NCBI GenBank assembly: GCA_002346645.1
Contig: DEAD01000006.1
Coordinates: 1 to 64,000 of the forward strand
From: Dehalococcoidia bacterium UBA2991
Lineage (GTDB): Bacteria; Chloroflexota; Dehalococcoidia; Tepidiformales; Tepidiformaceae
Length of the DNA stretch: 64,000 nt
Reading direction: 5' to 3'
In this document: one piece after another, positions 17,443 through 26,278 of the stretch
How the letters are laid out: the number at the start of each line of letters is the position of its first letter
How positions within the stretch are numbered: position 1 is the stretch's first letter
Translations under genes and position numbers: made by a program
The notes under the pieces: generated by a model
Told to the model about the DNA's origin: nothing
Seen by the model: only the letters and a program-made list of their open reading frames with translations
Database searches by the model: none

Positions 17443-18434
17443 CGAGGGCGAGGGGGGCGTCCTGAAACCGAGCGCCACGTTGACTCGGGCATGAAGCCGA
17501 GATATTGGTCCACCTCTTCAGCACAGTGAAACATCTCAAGAGAAAAGCCCTGGTCATCGTTCACGTAGGAAGACGTGAACGGCCCCTCGTCGTTCGGCTG
17601 AACATTAGCGGTGTATCCCATTTCCATTAGCCGCGTGAACGCAGCCGAGAAAGCATCTCGCGTGCGATAACCAAGGGCGATATTGAGAATTCCCACATCG
17701 CTAAGCAAGTAACCCAAGGGACGGGGACGGGGAGCAGGATTGTGGTACTGCTGAAGCTCTATGAGCTGGTCTCCTGCTCGCAACAAGAGAGTCTCGGACT
17801 GAGCGCCCGGCAAGCCCCAAAGCGACTCCATTTCGGAGGTGTGCAGAAGAGTGGGGTCGACTACTTCAAGAGCAAGCGTCTCTACCCAAAAACGCCTCGC
17901 CTTTGCGAGATCGGGGACAGATAGGCTAACAGCTCGAATAGCACAGCCTGACTCCGGCCAACGAGGAGGGCGGACATCAGAAAGAGGATCCTTCTCTATG
18001 AGCTCTAGAATCAAACCATCCTGATCACGAAGACAAACCCGGCGATCTCCGATGGGGCCTTGTGGAGCAGTGATAGTAGAAGCACCCACCTCAGGGATTC
18101 GAGCAACCACGGCATCGAAGTCATCCACGTGGAAGGTCATGCGGGAATAACCGATGTCACTAGGACGCCAATCGAGCGGACGGGGACGCGGCACCGGACG
18201 TGTGTAACCCCAAACTTCGAGCTGGACAAAGTCTTGGCGGTCAATAAGCCACCAAAGGGCTGCAGCAGGGTCAGGCACTTTCTGGAGGGTAGCCAGAAAA
18301 TCCCCCCATATAAGAAGGCCCCCAGCTTTGAGGCACCCTATTACATCGCAATAGAGCTGAGCAGCACGGGGCATATCGCTAGCGCTAACGGCAAACTGAG
18401 CAACCCCAGGGTCTGGTCCATCGATGGTAGTCAT
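17439..18434 (-). CDS. two-domain VOC family protein (possible extradiol dioxygenase-like)
   Basis: A 331-residue protein with two VOC modules: residues about 10-150 (GVAQFAVSASDMPRAAQLY, then SRMTFHVDDFDAVV and GLILELIEKD) and about 165-305 (IRAVSLSVPDLAKARRFW, then NIALGYRT and GFSLEMFHC). The two-module size is that of extradiol dioxygenases and some lyases, but a conserved His-His-Glu set is not obvious, so no reaction is assigned. GGAGG lies 6 nt before the ATG. The MFS gene upstream on the same strand ends 48 nt away and may be its transporter partner. Confidence 0.8.
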   Translation of the reverse strand: MTTIDGPDPGVAQFAVSASDMPRAAQLYCDVIGCLKAGGLLIWGDFLATLQKVPDPAAALWWLIDRQDFVQLEVWGYTRPVPRPRPLDWRPSDIGYSRMTFHVDDFDAVVARIPEVGASTITAPQGPIGDRRVCLRDQDGLILELIEKDPLSDVRPPRWPESGCAIRAVSLSVPDLAKARRFWVETLALEVVDPTLLHTSEMESLWGLPGAQSETLLLRAGDQLIELQQYHNPAPRPRPLGYLLSDVGILNIALGYRTRDAFSAAFTRLMEMGYTANVQPNDEGPFTSSYVNDDQGFSLEMFHCAEEVDQYLGFMPESTWRSVSGRPPRPR

Positions 18435-18482
18435 GAAAAGCCTCCGTGGATTGGGACGGCGATTGTACGGCTCTGGGGAAAA

Positions 18483-19652
18483 TCACGAGGGGCGACTGGG
18501 CGGCGGCGAGAAGACGATCAGCAAGGCACCGAAAACAGAGATGATGGCAAGCACAGTAAAGCCCGTTTCAAAACCGCCGGTCAGGTCACGCATAAGTCCA
18601 GCAAAAAGCGGCCCCGTCATCATTCCTGAGGTCATTACCAGTTGCGACAAGCCCATGATCTTTCCAAAGTCACGACTCCCAAAGTAGTCAGCACGCAGGG
18701 CCAACAGCACCGGCCCTCTGACTCCCCACGCAACGCCATGAGCGAGGGCAAAAACGAAGATCATCCAAAGGGAACTGGCGAAAGCAAGCAAAAGTAGGGC
18801 AGAGCTCGCAATGAGCATCGCACCTGCACCGATTGCTCTTTTATTGACCCGATCCCCCATTACCCCACCCGCGATAGTGCCGGCCACTTGAGCAATGGGA
18901 ATCACAATGTTGATGGCACCTGCTTGGGTCAGGGAGTAGTTGAGGCTCTCTGTAAGGTGAGAAAAAAGATGGACCATCACAGCAGAGACAACGAGAAGAG
19001 CACTTCCGTGACCAATGGAGATGAACCAAAACTGGCGTGTGCGTAACGCTTCGCTAACGCTGAAAGATGCATCGTCTTGTGAAATTTCCGCCACGCTTGC
19101 ATTGGCCGCACGCGCAGGGGCCTCAGCCTCGGAAATTCCATCCACCACCTCACCGTAATCCTCAGGTCGATGGCGGATTAACTGAGATGCGGGAAGGCCA
19201 ACTGCGAGCACAATGATGGCGGAGCTAAATGCAGTTGTACGCCAGCCAAAAGCCTCAATTGCGAGTACCACCAAATAGACGAGGACCCCACCAAATGCAA
19301 AGCCTCCTGTCATGAAGCTGATGGCCGTTGCTCGAAACCGTTCGAACCAGTTAACCACCGCCACCATCACGGAGAGGAATCCACCCAAGCTCATTCCAAG
19401 AGCGACCACAAAGAGCGCAGGGAAAAGATGCCCCAGCGAAGAAATCTGGCTGAAGAGCATGAGCCCTATAGCCAAAATCACAAGTCCCACGCGAATAACG
19501 GCTCGGGGCCCGAAACGATCAGTGAGCCAGCCCTGGACGGGACCTACCGCGCCATTCGTTCCTTGAATGGTGGAGTACCCCAACGAAAGCATCGTGCTAC
19601 TCCAGCCAAACTGATCCTTGAAGATCGCAACGTAAGCACCGTAAGCCTGCAT
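18483..19652 (-). CDS. MFS transporter, 5' end probably frameshifted
   Basis: A major facilitator superfamily protein with at least eleven hydrophobic segments in the 389 residues after the first in-frame ATG. The A-loop motif GWLTDRFGPR is near residue 40. Similarity to monocarboxylate/oxalate-type carriers is an impression only. The ATG at 19652 lies inside the first helix: the same frame upstream encodes YGWWIVGAGVVINALIG, the usual start of these carriers, but has no ATG, GTG or TTG back to the stop at 19854. Removing one base from the G5 run at 19767-19771 would join an ATG at 19779 to this frame. It may be a real frameshift, a rare start codon or an assembly error. Confidence 0.75.
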   Translation of the reverse strand: MQAYGAYVAIFKDQFGWSSTMLSLGYSTIQGTNGAVGPVQGWLTDRFGPRAVIRVGLVILAIGLMLFSQISSLGHLFPALFVVALGMSLGGFLSVMVAVVNWFERFRATAISFMTGGFAFGGVLVYLVVLAIEAFGWRTTAFSSAIIVLAVGLPASQLIRHRPEDYGEVVDGISEAEAPARAANASVAEISQDDASFSVSEALRTRQFWFISIGHGSALLVVSAVMVHLFSHLTESLNYSLTQAGAINIVIPIAQVAGTIAGGVMGDRVNKRAIGAGAMLIASSALLLLAFASSLWMIFVFALAHGVAWGVRGPVLLALRADYFGSRDFGKIMGLSQLVMTSGMMTGPLFAGLMRDLTGGFETGFTVLAIISVFGALLIVFSPPPSRPS

Positions 19653-19779
19653 AACGAACGCACCTATTAGCGCGTTGATTACGACGCCCGCACCGACGAT
19701 CCACCAGCCATAGAAGAGACGGCTGGGGTCAGTAAAATACTGGGCTCCGGGCAGTCCTTTTAAGACGGGGGCCTCCCAT

Positions 19780-20050
19780 AAATGGCGACGAGGAGCCGCA
19801 CACCCGCCCGATGGTAGCAGCGCGGCCTGTTGGGGATGAGTAGTGCCCCCTAGCTAAGCAGAGGTACTACATGCCTTTGCGAGCAAGCTCTCTGGGCAAG
19901 CATGAGCTTAGCAATACCTCCTTTCTACAACTCCAGGACCAAATCTCGGCAGCGCCACTATAGGTTCACTAGCCCCCAAGGATGGCTAACTACCGGAACT
20001 TTGTCAGACAGAAAAGTAGGTTCCAAATCCTCAACCCACTCATGATCCAT
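19780..20050. other. intergenic stretch between the MFS gene and the S8 protease
   Basis: With 19653-19779, this is the only gene-poor stretch apart from the riboswitch leader. On the minus strand GGAGG precedes a 17-codon ORF (ATG 19903 to TAG 19850) that could be a leader peptide for the transporter, though it is short enough to be chance. No terminator, tRNA, repeat or longer ORF is visible. Confidence 0.4.
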
Positions 20051-23000
20051 TTACTTGCTTACCGGGGGAGCCCACGGACCAGGACCGGCTTCGTTGACAG
20101 CTCGGACCGAAACTAAGTACTTCATTCCTTGTTCTAATCCTCTAACTGTGTGACTAAGAACACCATTGGCGCCAACGTTCCTAAGTAGCGTCCAGCTACC
20201 GTCTGTCGCGCTAGCCGGAATGTAGCGGAGGTCGTAAGAAGTAACGACCGAGCCCCCAATATCATCTGTCGGCTCCCAACCGACAGTTAAAGTGCCAACA
20301 CCTCGCACCAAGAACTTAGTAGCAACATAGCCAGGCGTGGTTCCATGTCCGTAGGCCTTTACTCCCCAAGATCTGAGGACACCAGTATCTCCAGCCTGAC
20401 TATCTCTAATCCGCAAAGTCCATACCCCTGCAGCATTCTCACCAAGATGTCTAGCCGAACCGAACCGATGAGTACCATCGAAGCTGCCTGTCCATGAATA
20501 CACTCTTGCAGAAGGCACGGTTAGAACAGAAATTGTGCCGATTGGAGACACTAACTCGATCTGTAGGTCCCTAAAAAATTCATGCTGCAGTGCGATGTTC
20601 ACTTCTACGAATTCGACAAATTGCACATGAGAATCAAGTGTGAGCTCTGAAATAGTCGTGGATGGGAAGTCGGGAAGCGCTATATCTAACTGGGACGAAA
20701 CAGCTTCTACATCCCGAAAGGCTGGAAGGTTCGTCCAGCCCTCTGCAAGTGCGACAGCAGCAGCCACATCGACCATACCGAAGCCATACTCATGGCTAAA
20801 CGAGTAACGCTCAGAAGAAGAAGCATATTTAGGGGCCCCTTCCTCCCAACTACCATTAGCGGGGTCATTCTGACGGGCAGACCCCGCAAGTATGAGCTTG
20901 ACATCACGCCACGTGAGATTGTCGTTAGCAGCTCGCACAAGGGCTGCCGCACCTGACACTACTGGAGCAGCAGCGGATGTGCCGCCGAAACTATCCCGAT
21001 ATCGATCTGGGCTGTCCGTTGTTGCAATACTAGGCAGTCTCTCAACGCCACTACTCGAGGGGCCACAAACCCAAAGATTAGCCCCCATCTCCGAGTAACT
21101 GCTTCGGATATCGTCGTAACCAACAGCGCAAGAAGCGGTAACAGCAAAGAAATTTGCACGCCCATCAAGATTGGAATTGTCATTTGCCCAATGTCCGTTC
21201 CCAGCAGCCCAAACATAGAAGATACCTTTGCCCCCGTAGCCCTCCATCACCCCCCGTCGAACCGCCAACTCCCAGGTAGCTTGGGCAGAGTTTGGCATTC
21301 CCGTCTCAACAAAGCCCCAGCTATTGTTTGAGACTGCAGTGTGTTGCGCATCTTCAGAGCGATACATCGCATCCGCCTCGTTATCGGAAAAGGAACTCCC
21401 GCTGGCAATTAGGTTGTACGAGAAGATATTGGCCCTGGGAGCTACCCCACGAACCCCAATTTCATTGTCTCGGGCTGCAATAATTCCGGCCACAGCTGTA
21501 CCGTGAGTTTCTAGGGGATTGTAGACACTACCCTGCCCAACATAGTCGTGATTACGTGCTACTAGAACGTTTTCAGAAAGATCCTCGTGGCTAAACTCAA
21601 AGCCGTCGTCCACCACCACCACATTGATGCCAGCTCCCCAATTGCCACTGGCCCAAACACTTTCGACATTAATGTCCTGCATAGCCCCCCCCTCAAACTG
21701 ACCCGTATTTTTCAAGTGCCATTGGCATCCATACAGAGGGTCGCTCTGGGGAGTAGCGATCGCAGTACAGCTTTCGAGCATTCGCCCATAGGGAGAAACC
21801 CAAGGATCGAGCAGGTACAACCCAGTGGCACTTCCTGAAGGGCGCACTTGAAGGTAGTGCGTTCCAGCTTCAAGTCTTCCCCAAATCGAAAAGCTAACCA
21901 ATGGCTGCCCCTGCTCTACCCAGTTCTCGTGAGCAGTGACATGCATGGGGATAATCGCTCCCTGTTCAGTCAGAACTGTCGGAACAAGCGGTAGCTGACC
22001 ACCACTGAAGGAAAGGGCATATATGAAGACGTAGGTATCCACAGCTAGCTTAAGACTGAAGTAATCCACATCGTTGGCAGTAGAAATGTGGCCAGCTTCA
22101 GGAACACTGAGTTCTATGGGTTCTGCGGTAGCTGGTCTACTTCCAGGTGCCGCTGCAGTTCGCACTTGCAGGTTATAGGCACCAGTGTCTTGAACACCGA
22201 AGCCACGCACCCCAATGTAATAGGTCCCTGCCGAAAGCTGACGGCGAATCATGAATCCCAGGTGGTTGTCTAGGACCCCGCTATCGTCGTTGACTCCAAG
22301 GAAGTGTCCGTCAGAGTTCAGCAATGTTCCGACGGTATCTAAATCACCAAAGGACATTACCCAAATATCGGTGACACCAGTTAGCTCGAGCCTATAGAAA
22401 TCTTGATCACCCACTACTCCACCATCTGGCCCAATTCGCCCAGGAGTCACAGAGTCAGTAGTGATAGGAAGGGCTGCAAGGATGTTGTTTCCGGGATCAG
22501 TTACAGACCGGGCATGAATGGTATACAGCCCAACTTCTGGAGCTTGAAAACTGCTCACTCGAACGTAGTAGATACCGGGGCCCAGTACGCCACGAAGACC
22601 CACACCCCGACGTATTCCGAGAGATACGCCATCTTCGTTTCCCTCTAGAACCGTGCCATCCCAATCTAGAAATACACCACGCGTCTCGAGCGGCCCGCTA
22701 GCATATACCCAAAGGTCCGTTTCCTCCGCTAGAACTATCCGGAAAATATCCTCATCATCGGAATTCCCAATCGCACCAAACTGCACTGCATCAAGCGTTA
22801 GCTCTGTCGCTGTCTCAACGGATCCACCAAAGTCAGTGGTTTCAGCTCGAAAAACTGTCGACCATGGTCCATTGCTGTAACCATTTACTGCCCGCACTTG
22901 TAGGTCATATGAGAGTCCGTCGGATAAACCCTTCACATCATGCTCGAGGCTTCTCGTACCCTTGGTCCAAATATCCTCCTCCACCGTCCAGTTGTCGTCA

Positions 23001-23218
23001 GCCCTATCCATCATGCTGGAAAGAATATGGCGGACGTCATAGGCAACGATGGGGGAACCACCGTTATCCTCGGGAGCCCGCCAAGAAAGTGTGAGCGTGT
23101 TCGTCTTTTCCTCTATCGAGGTGATGGTCGGCGCACCAAAGACGTTCTGCGCCTCAACCTGTCCACTAACTACGACACCAAATACTCCGAGCGCAGCAAG
23201 AAGAATCACTCGCCTCAC
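20051..23218 (-). CDS. secreted subtilisin-like (S8) protease with FN3, PPC-like and P domains
   Basis: A 1055-residue exported serine protease. Starting from GTG 23218 it has a classical signal peptide (RRVILLAALGVFGVVVSGQVEA). The order is: fibronectin III domain (about 30-125), three PPC-like beta domains (about 130-470), the S8 catalytic domain (about 490-780), a kexin-type P domain (about 840-960) and a final FN3 domain. The triad is complete: Asp537 in VVDDG, His572 in THGTAVAG, Ser748 in GGTSAAAP, with oxyanion Asn in AAGNGHW. No I9 pro-domain is present in the chain. The GTG overlaps the stop of the upstream lipoprotein gene as GTGA, so the two proteins are made together. Confidence 0.9.
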   Translation of the reverse strand: MRRVILLAALGVFGVVVSGQVEAQNVFGAPTITSIEEKTNTLTLSWRAPEDNGGSPIVAYDVRHILSSMMDRADDNWTVEEDIWTKGTRSLEHDVKGLSDGLSYDLQVRAVNGYSNGPWSTVFRAETTDFGGSVETATELTLDAVQFGAIGNSDDEDIFRIVLAEETDLWVYASGPLETRGVFLDWDGTVLEGNEDGVSLGIRRGVGLRGVLGPGIYYVRVSSFQAPEVGLYTIHARSVTDPGNNILAALPITTDSVTPGRIGPDGGVVGDQDFYRLELTGVTDIWVMSFGDLDTVGTLLNSDGHFLGVNDDSGVLDNHLGFMIRRQLSAGTYYIGVRGFGVQDTGAYNLQVRTAAAPGSRPATAEPIELSVPEAGHISTANDVDYFSLKLAVDTYVFIYALSFSGGQLPLVPTVLTEQGAIIPMHVTAHENWVEQGQPLVSFSIWGRLEAGTHYLQVRPSGSATGLYLLDPWVSPYGRMLESCTAIATPQSDPLYGCQWHLKNTGQFEGGAMQDINVESVWASGNWGAGINVVVVDDGFEFSHEDLSENVLVARNHDYVGQGSVYNPLETHGTAVAGIIAARDNEIGVRGVAPRANIFSYNLIASGSSFSDNEADAMYRSEDAQHTAVSNNSWGFVETGMPNSAQATWELAVRRGVMEGYGGKGIFYVWAAGNGHWANDNSNLDGRANFFAVTASCAVGYDDIRSSYSEMGANLWVCGPSSSGVERLPSIATTDSPDRYRDSFGGTSAAAPVVSGAAALVRAANDNLTWRDVKLILAGSARQNDPANGSWEEGAPKYASSSERYSFSHEYGFGMVDVAAAVALAEGWTNLPAFRDVEAVSSQLDIALPDFPSTTISELTLDSHVQFVEFVEVNIALQHEFFRDLQIELVSPIGTISVLTVPSARVYSWTGSFDGTHRFGSARHLGENAAGVWTLRIRDSQAGDTGVLRSWGVKAYGHGTTPGYVATKFLVRGVGTLTVGWEPTDDIGGSVVTSYDLRYIPASATDGSWTLLRNVGANGVLSHTVRGLEQGMKYLVSVRAVNEAGPGPWAPPVSK

Positions 23219-23955
23219 CGGAGAGATACTTCCATTTGCCAATTAGGACTCGAAATTAGAACCCCCTCTTGCCTCGCCAACCGGTTGGCAAGATTGAGGG
23301 AAGGAAATCCAGGATCGGTCTCCAAAAAGAAGGCATTTGTGGCATAACTTCGCTTCTGAACACTTTCATTTGCGATCCCATTATCTGCAAAAAAGCGACT
23401 CACTGATTCATGACCCCATGCTTCGTCAAGCACCAGAAGTACACCCCCTGGAAGAGTCATCAGCTCTCCCGATTGAGATCGGAAAACGGGCTGAACAACA
23501 GCATGTTCGTGACGGGCCTGTTTCCGTACGATGCTGGTCTCACCGTCATCGCGAGCAACAACATCACCATCTGTGTTCTCAGAACTTAGTTGCACAACCA
23601 GGTCACCTTCCAGGTTCACTCGATGAGAACGCGCACCATCCCTCCATGTGTATTCCTGCCCCGCAACAGAGCGGTCATTACTTTTATCTTGCCAACCCTT
23701 ATTACCAATATCTTCCTGAGGGTCTGGATTAGAGACGGGCTCTGAGACGTTAGTAACACTTGGTTGAGGGGAGGTGGAACTAGGAGAAGAGGTTGGGGTA
23801 GTTGGGTCATCGTTTTGGATAGCCCCGCTCCCACCACTATCTTCTGGCCCATCACAACCAACCGCAGTCACCAAACTCATAGCCGAGACAGCAAAGACCA
23901 TACTGCCTAACGCCAGAGTGGCTTTGCTCCTCATATTGCTAACTACCAAAACCAT
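23215..23955 (-). CDS. lipoprotein resembling a separately encoded S8 protease pro-domain
   Basis: A protein of up to 246 residues with a lipoprotein signal peptide ending at LVTAVGC (the second ATG at 23934 would give a more usual signal), a Ser/Thr/Pro-rich tether and a C-terminal domain. The last 80 residues (MTLPGGVLLVLDE, SVSRFFADNGI, YATNAFFLETDPGFPS, LANRLARQEGVLISSPNW) read like the region that precedes the catalytic domain in S8 proteases, ending in the typical G-V-x-x-x-x-P-N-W. Here it stops and the protease starts in a GTGA overlap. I infer a chaperone/inhibitor acting in trans, anchored to the membrane. Confidence 0.75.
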   Translation of the reverse strand: MVLVVSNMRSKATLALGSMVFAVSAMSLVTAVGCDGPEDSGGSGAIQNDDPTTPTSSPSSTSPQPSVTNVSEPVSNPDPQEDIGNKGWQDKSNDRSVAGQEYTWRDGARSHRVNLEGDLVVQLSSENTDGDVVARDDGETSIVRKQARHEHAVVQPVFRSQSGELMTLPGGVLLVLDEAWGHESVSRFFADNGIANESVQKRSYATNAFFLETDPGFPSLNLANRLARQEGVLISSPNWQMEVSLR

Positions 23956-24061
23956 TTTCGTGAAGGCTCTTTTTCAGACTTCGATTCAAAATCTGGTGAC
24001 CAAAATGTGTTAGTCCGCCGTACGGTCGACTAAATTACATCACTGGCTAAAGCCAAAAGAG

Positions 24062-24136
24062 TGGCTCCCCGGCGAGGATTCGAACCTCGAACCTAGCGGT
24101 TAACAGCCGCTCGCTCTACCGTTGAGCTACCGGGGA
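24062..24136 (-). tRNA. tRNA-Asn (GUU)
   Basis: A complete 75-nt cloverleaf on the minus strand: 7-bp acceptor TCCCCGG/CCGGGGA, D arm GCTC/GAGC, anticodon stem AGCGG/CCGCT with loop CTGTTAA (anticodon GTT), T arm CGAGG/CCTCG with loop TTCGAAT, discriminator G and an encoded CCA. It stands alone between the protease unit and the AarF-like gene. Confidence 0.97.
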
Positions 24137-24225
24137 ACAGGGTCTCAGTTTCGGGCGGGCCGAGGGAACGGGCAACAGCCACTTCAGGTATCTCCCCTCC
24201 TTTCAGACATATGGTTACGCTCTGC

Positions 24226-24231
24226 TACAGT
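24226..24231 (+). promoter_or_regulatory. putative -10 box of a leaderless promoter for the AarF-like gene
   Basis: TACAGT sits 6 nt before the ATG at 24238, with a weak -35 candidate TTCAGA 18 nt further up (24202-24207). No Shine-Dalgarno is present. Confidence 0.45.
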
Positions 24232-24237
24232 TGATTG

Positions 24238-25572
24238 ATGGCCATGTCTCCAACAGGGCTTCGCCCTCTTCCCTGGCCCCAGCGCATCTGGCGTTTCTGG
24301 CTTGTGAGCTGGACTTTTCTGGTGATCTACCTCGGATATAAACGGATCCAGAAGACATATGGACTAAGCGAAGAGGAGCGTTCCCGGCGCTATCGTGACC
24401 AACATCGAGTCACTGGCGAGCGCCTGTACCGCCTTGCTATCAGGATGCAAGGACTGCTGATCAAGTCCTGCCAATTCCTAAGCAGCAGAGCAGATGTAGC
24501 CCCGCCCGAACTTGTAGCTGTCCTAAGTCGCCTGCAGGACTCAGTTCCACCACGGTCCTACGCAGAGGTAGAGAGTCAAGTGAAAAGGGAGCTGCACGCG
24601 CCCCCAGAAGAGGTGTTTGCCAGTTTCGAACGTGAGCCACTAGCAGCGGCCTCTCTTGCACAAGTACATCGAGCCCGCACGCACAACGGTCGCGATGTAG
24701 CCGTGAAAGTGCAGTACCTCGGCATCTCACGCGTGGTCGAAACCGACCTGCGCTCACTTAGCCTTCTCATCCGTATGCTGGCCCGTTTCGAGCCCAAATG
24801 GGACTTCCGCATGCTAATCGGAGAGATGGCTAATTATGTTCCACGGGAGTTGGACTTTGTGGAGGAAGGGAAGAGCGCGGAACGTGTGGCCCAAGAGCTG
24901 AGCCACCGCAAGGACGTTCGCGTTCCAGAAATCATCTGGCAACACACCGCGCAACGTGTGTTGACTATGGAGTACATCGATGGGATCAAGATCTCTGATA
25001 CAGACAAGCTACTAGCAGCAGGAATCGATCCCAATGAAGTGGCCCGGATCATGATGGAAGCCTACTGCGAGCAGATCCTCGTTAACGGCTTCTTCCACGC
25101 CGACCCCCACCCCGGCAATTTATTCGTATTACCTGGCCCGGTAGTGGTATTTCTCGACTTTGGGATGAGCAAGCACCTGCCAGAGGACTTCCGGCGAACC
25201 TACAACCACTTCACGCTGGCCGTGCTAAGCCAAAATGACTCAGCGATGCTCAAGGGCTTTAAAGACCTAGGCTTTCGAACACAGACCGATGATCCGGAGC
25301 TTCTAGTTGCACTAGGGCGCTCGTTCTTTGAGACAGCCGGCCCCGAACAGCGGCCATACGCAGATTCAGAAGTTATAGGTGAAGTAAACGAGCGCCTCTC
25401 ACGACTGCTCTCCGAAAACCCAATTACTAAGGTTCCTTCCGACATTTTGCTTATTTTACGTGTTCTGGGATTGATGAGCGGCCTCCAAAAACGCCTCGAC
25501 AGCACGGTCGATGTAGCAAACACGATTACACCCTTCGCTCAGTCTCAAATAGGGGAAGCAGGAGACAAATAG
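24238..25572 (+). CDS. ABC1/AarF/UbiB-family atypical kinase
   Basis: A 444-residue UbiB-like protein-kinase-fold protein linked in this family to isoprenoid-quinone or lipid metabolism at the membrane. A hydrophobic N-terminal segment (about 18-34) precedes the core. The Ala-rich nucleotide loop AAASLAQVHRA (about 137-147), the VAVKVQ lysine, the FHADPHPGNLF catalytic-like loop and the LDFGM metal motif are present. The hallmark KxGQ motif reads KSCQ (LLIKSCQFLSSR), with cysteine in place of glycine. The ATG at 24238 is chosen; another follows at 24244. It is on the pyr strand but separated from pyrR by the regulatory leader. Confidence 0.88.
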   Translation: MAMSPTGLRPLPWPQRIWRFWLVSWTFLVIYLGYKRIQKTYGLSEEERSRRYRDQHRVTGERLYRLAIRMQGLLIKSCQFLSSRADVAPPELVAVLSRLQDSVPPRSYAEVESQVKRELHAPPEEVFASFEREPLAAASLAQVHRARTHNGRDVAVKVQYLGISRVVETDLRSLSLLIRMLARFEPKWDFRMLIGEMANYVPRELDFVEEGKSAERVAQELSHRKDVRVPEIIWQHTAQRVLTMEYIDGIKISDTDKLLAAGIDPNEVARIMMEAYCEQILVNGFFHADPHPGNLFVLPGPVVVFLDFGMSKHLPEDFRRTYNHFTLAVLSQNDSAMLKGFKDLGFRTQTDDPELLVALGRSFFETAGPEQRPYADSEVIGEVNERLSRLLSENPITKVPSDILLILRVLGLMSGLQKRLDSTVDVANTITPFAQSQIGEAGDK

Positions 25573-25618
25573 GAGAACCGGCTGGCGCGCTCACAAGCGA
25601 TCAGCTAATCTTGGTGAG

Positions 25619-25651
25619 CCCTTTAAAGCGGTCCCGAGAGGCTGCCAAGGG
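25619..25651 (+). promoter_or_regulatory. PyrR-binding RNA stem-loop in the pyr leader
   Basis: The transcript can fold into a lower stem CCCTT/AAGGG, an internal bulge and an upper stem GGTC/GGCT closed by the hexaloop CCGAGA. This fits the CNGNGA loop and GAGAGGCU consensus of PyrR sites in Bacillus and mycobacterial pyr leaders. The lower stem takes in the first bases of the Shine-Dalgarno GGGAGGAGG (25649-25657). UMP-bound PyrR would therefore hide the ribosome site, as described for translational control in mycobacteria. Confidence 0.85.
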
Positions 25652-25664
25652 AGGAGGCACCGCC

Positions 25665-25727
25665 ATGAGCGGTTGGCCCAGTGGAAGCTCGCTACACCTC
25701 TTTCCAATCCAGGTGTTTCCCCGATGA
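25665..25727 (+). CDS. 20-codon leader ORF coupled to pyrR
   Basis: ATG at 25665 follows the strongest Shine-Dalgarno of the region (GGGAGGAGG, 7-nt spacing) and encodes MSGWPSGSSLHLFPIQVFPR, ending in TGA that overlaps the pyrR ATG (ATGA). pyrR itself has no good ribosome site. I infer that ribosomes load here and re-initiate at pyrR, so PyrR binding to the preceding loop would shut both. The peptide need not have a function. Confidence 0.6.
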   Translation: MSGWPSGSSLHLFPIQVFPR

Positions 25728-26278
25728 GTCCCGTGGAATTGCAGCAGGGACAAGAGGTGGCTCGTACTATCCGTCGACTCGCACACGAAATCGTGGAGAG
25801 CAACGATGGAGCAGATAACTTAGTCCTGGTGGGGCTGCTAACGCGGGGCGCACCCTTAGCGGCCCGACTAGCAGCGGCAATCGAAACGTTCGAGGGGAAC
25901 CTGCCCCCGGTAGGGCAGCTGGATGTTGGCCTCTACCGCGATGACCTCGCTCATCGCGATCCGCCACCGCCTATTCGTCCTAGCGACATTCCAGGCACCC
26001 TCGATGGCTCAACCGTGGTACTAGTTGATGATGTGCTGTTCACCGGCCGCACTATTCGCGCGGCAATGGACGCAATCATGGACTTCGGACGTCCTGCCAG
26101 GGTTCGCTTGGCAGTCATGGTCGACCGCGGTCACCGAGAACTCCCAATCCGACCCGACTTCGTCGGCCGCAACATTCCCACAGCATCCTCCCAGACTATT
26201 GATGTACGTCTAACTGAAACAGATGGAGAGGACGGAATTTATCTAATGGAGGGAGCCGAACAGCATGGTGAGCATTAA
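25724..26278 (+). CDS. pyrR: PyrR, pyrimidine operon regulator / uracil phosphoribosyltransferase-like
   Basis: A 184-residue PyrR. It binds the leader RNA when UMP is high and may also act as a uracil phosphoribosyltransferase. Key features are VARTIRRLAHEIVESN near the start, VGLLTRGAPLAARLA, the basic VGLYRDDLAH segment and the PRPP loop VVLVDDVLFTGRT. The ATG at 25724 overlaps the stop of a leader ORF; longer in-frame starts only extend into leader sequence. It is the first structural gene of the pyr operon and overlaps pyrB by 14 nt. Confidence 0.94.
   Translation: MSPVELQQGQEVARTIRRLAHEIVESNDGADNLVLVGLLTRGAPLAARLAAAIETFEGNLPPVGQLDVGLYRDDLAHRDPPPPIRPSDIPGTLDGSTVVLVDDVLFTGRTIRAAMDAIMDFGRPARVRLAVMVDRGHRELPIRPDFVGRNIPTASSQTIDVRLTETDGEDGIYLMEGAEQHGEH

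Noticed and set aside
25573..25618. Promoter just upstream of the PyrR loop (TAATCT at 25606)
   Set aside because: No acceptable -35 at the right distance, and read-through from the AarF-like gene is possible.
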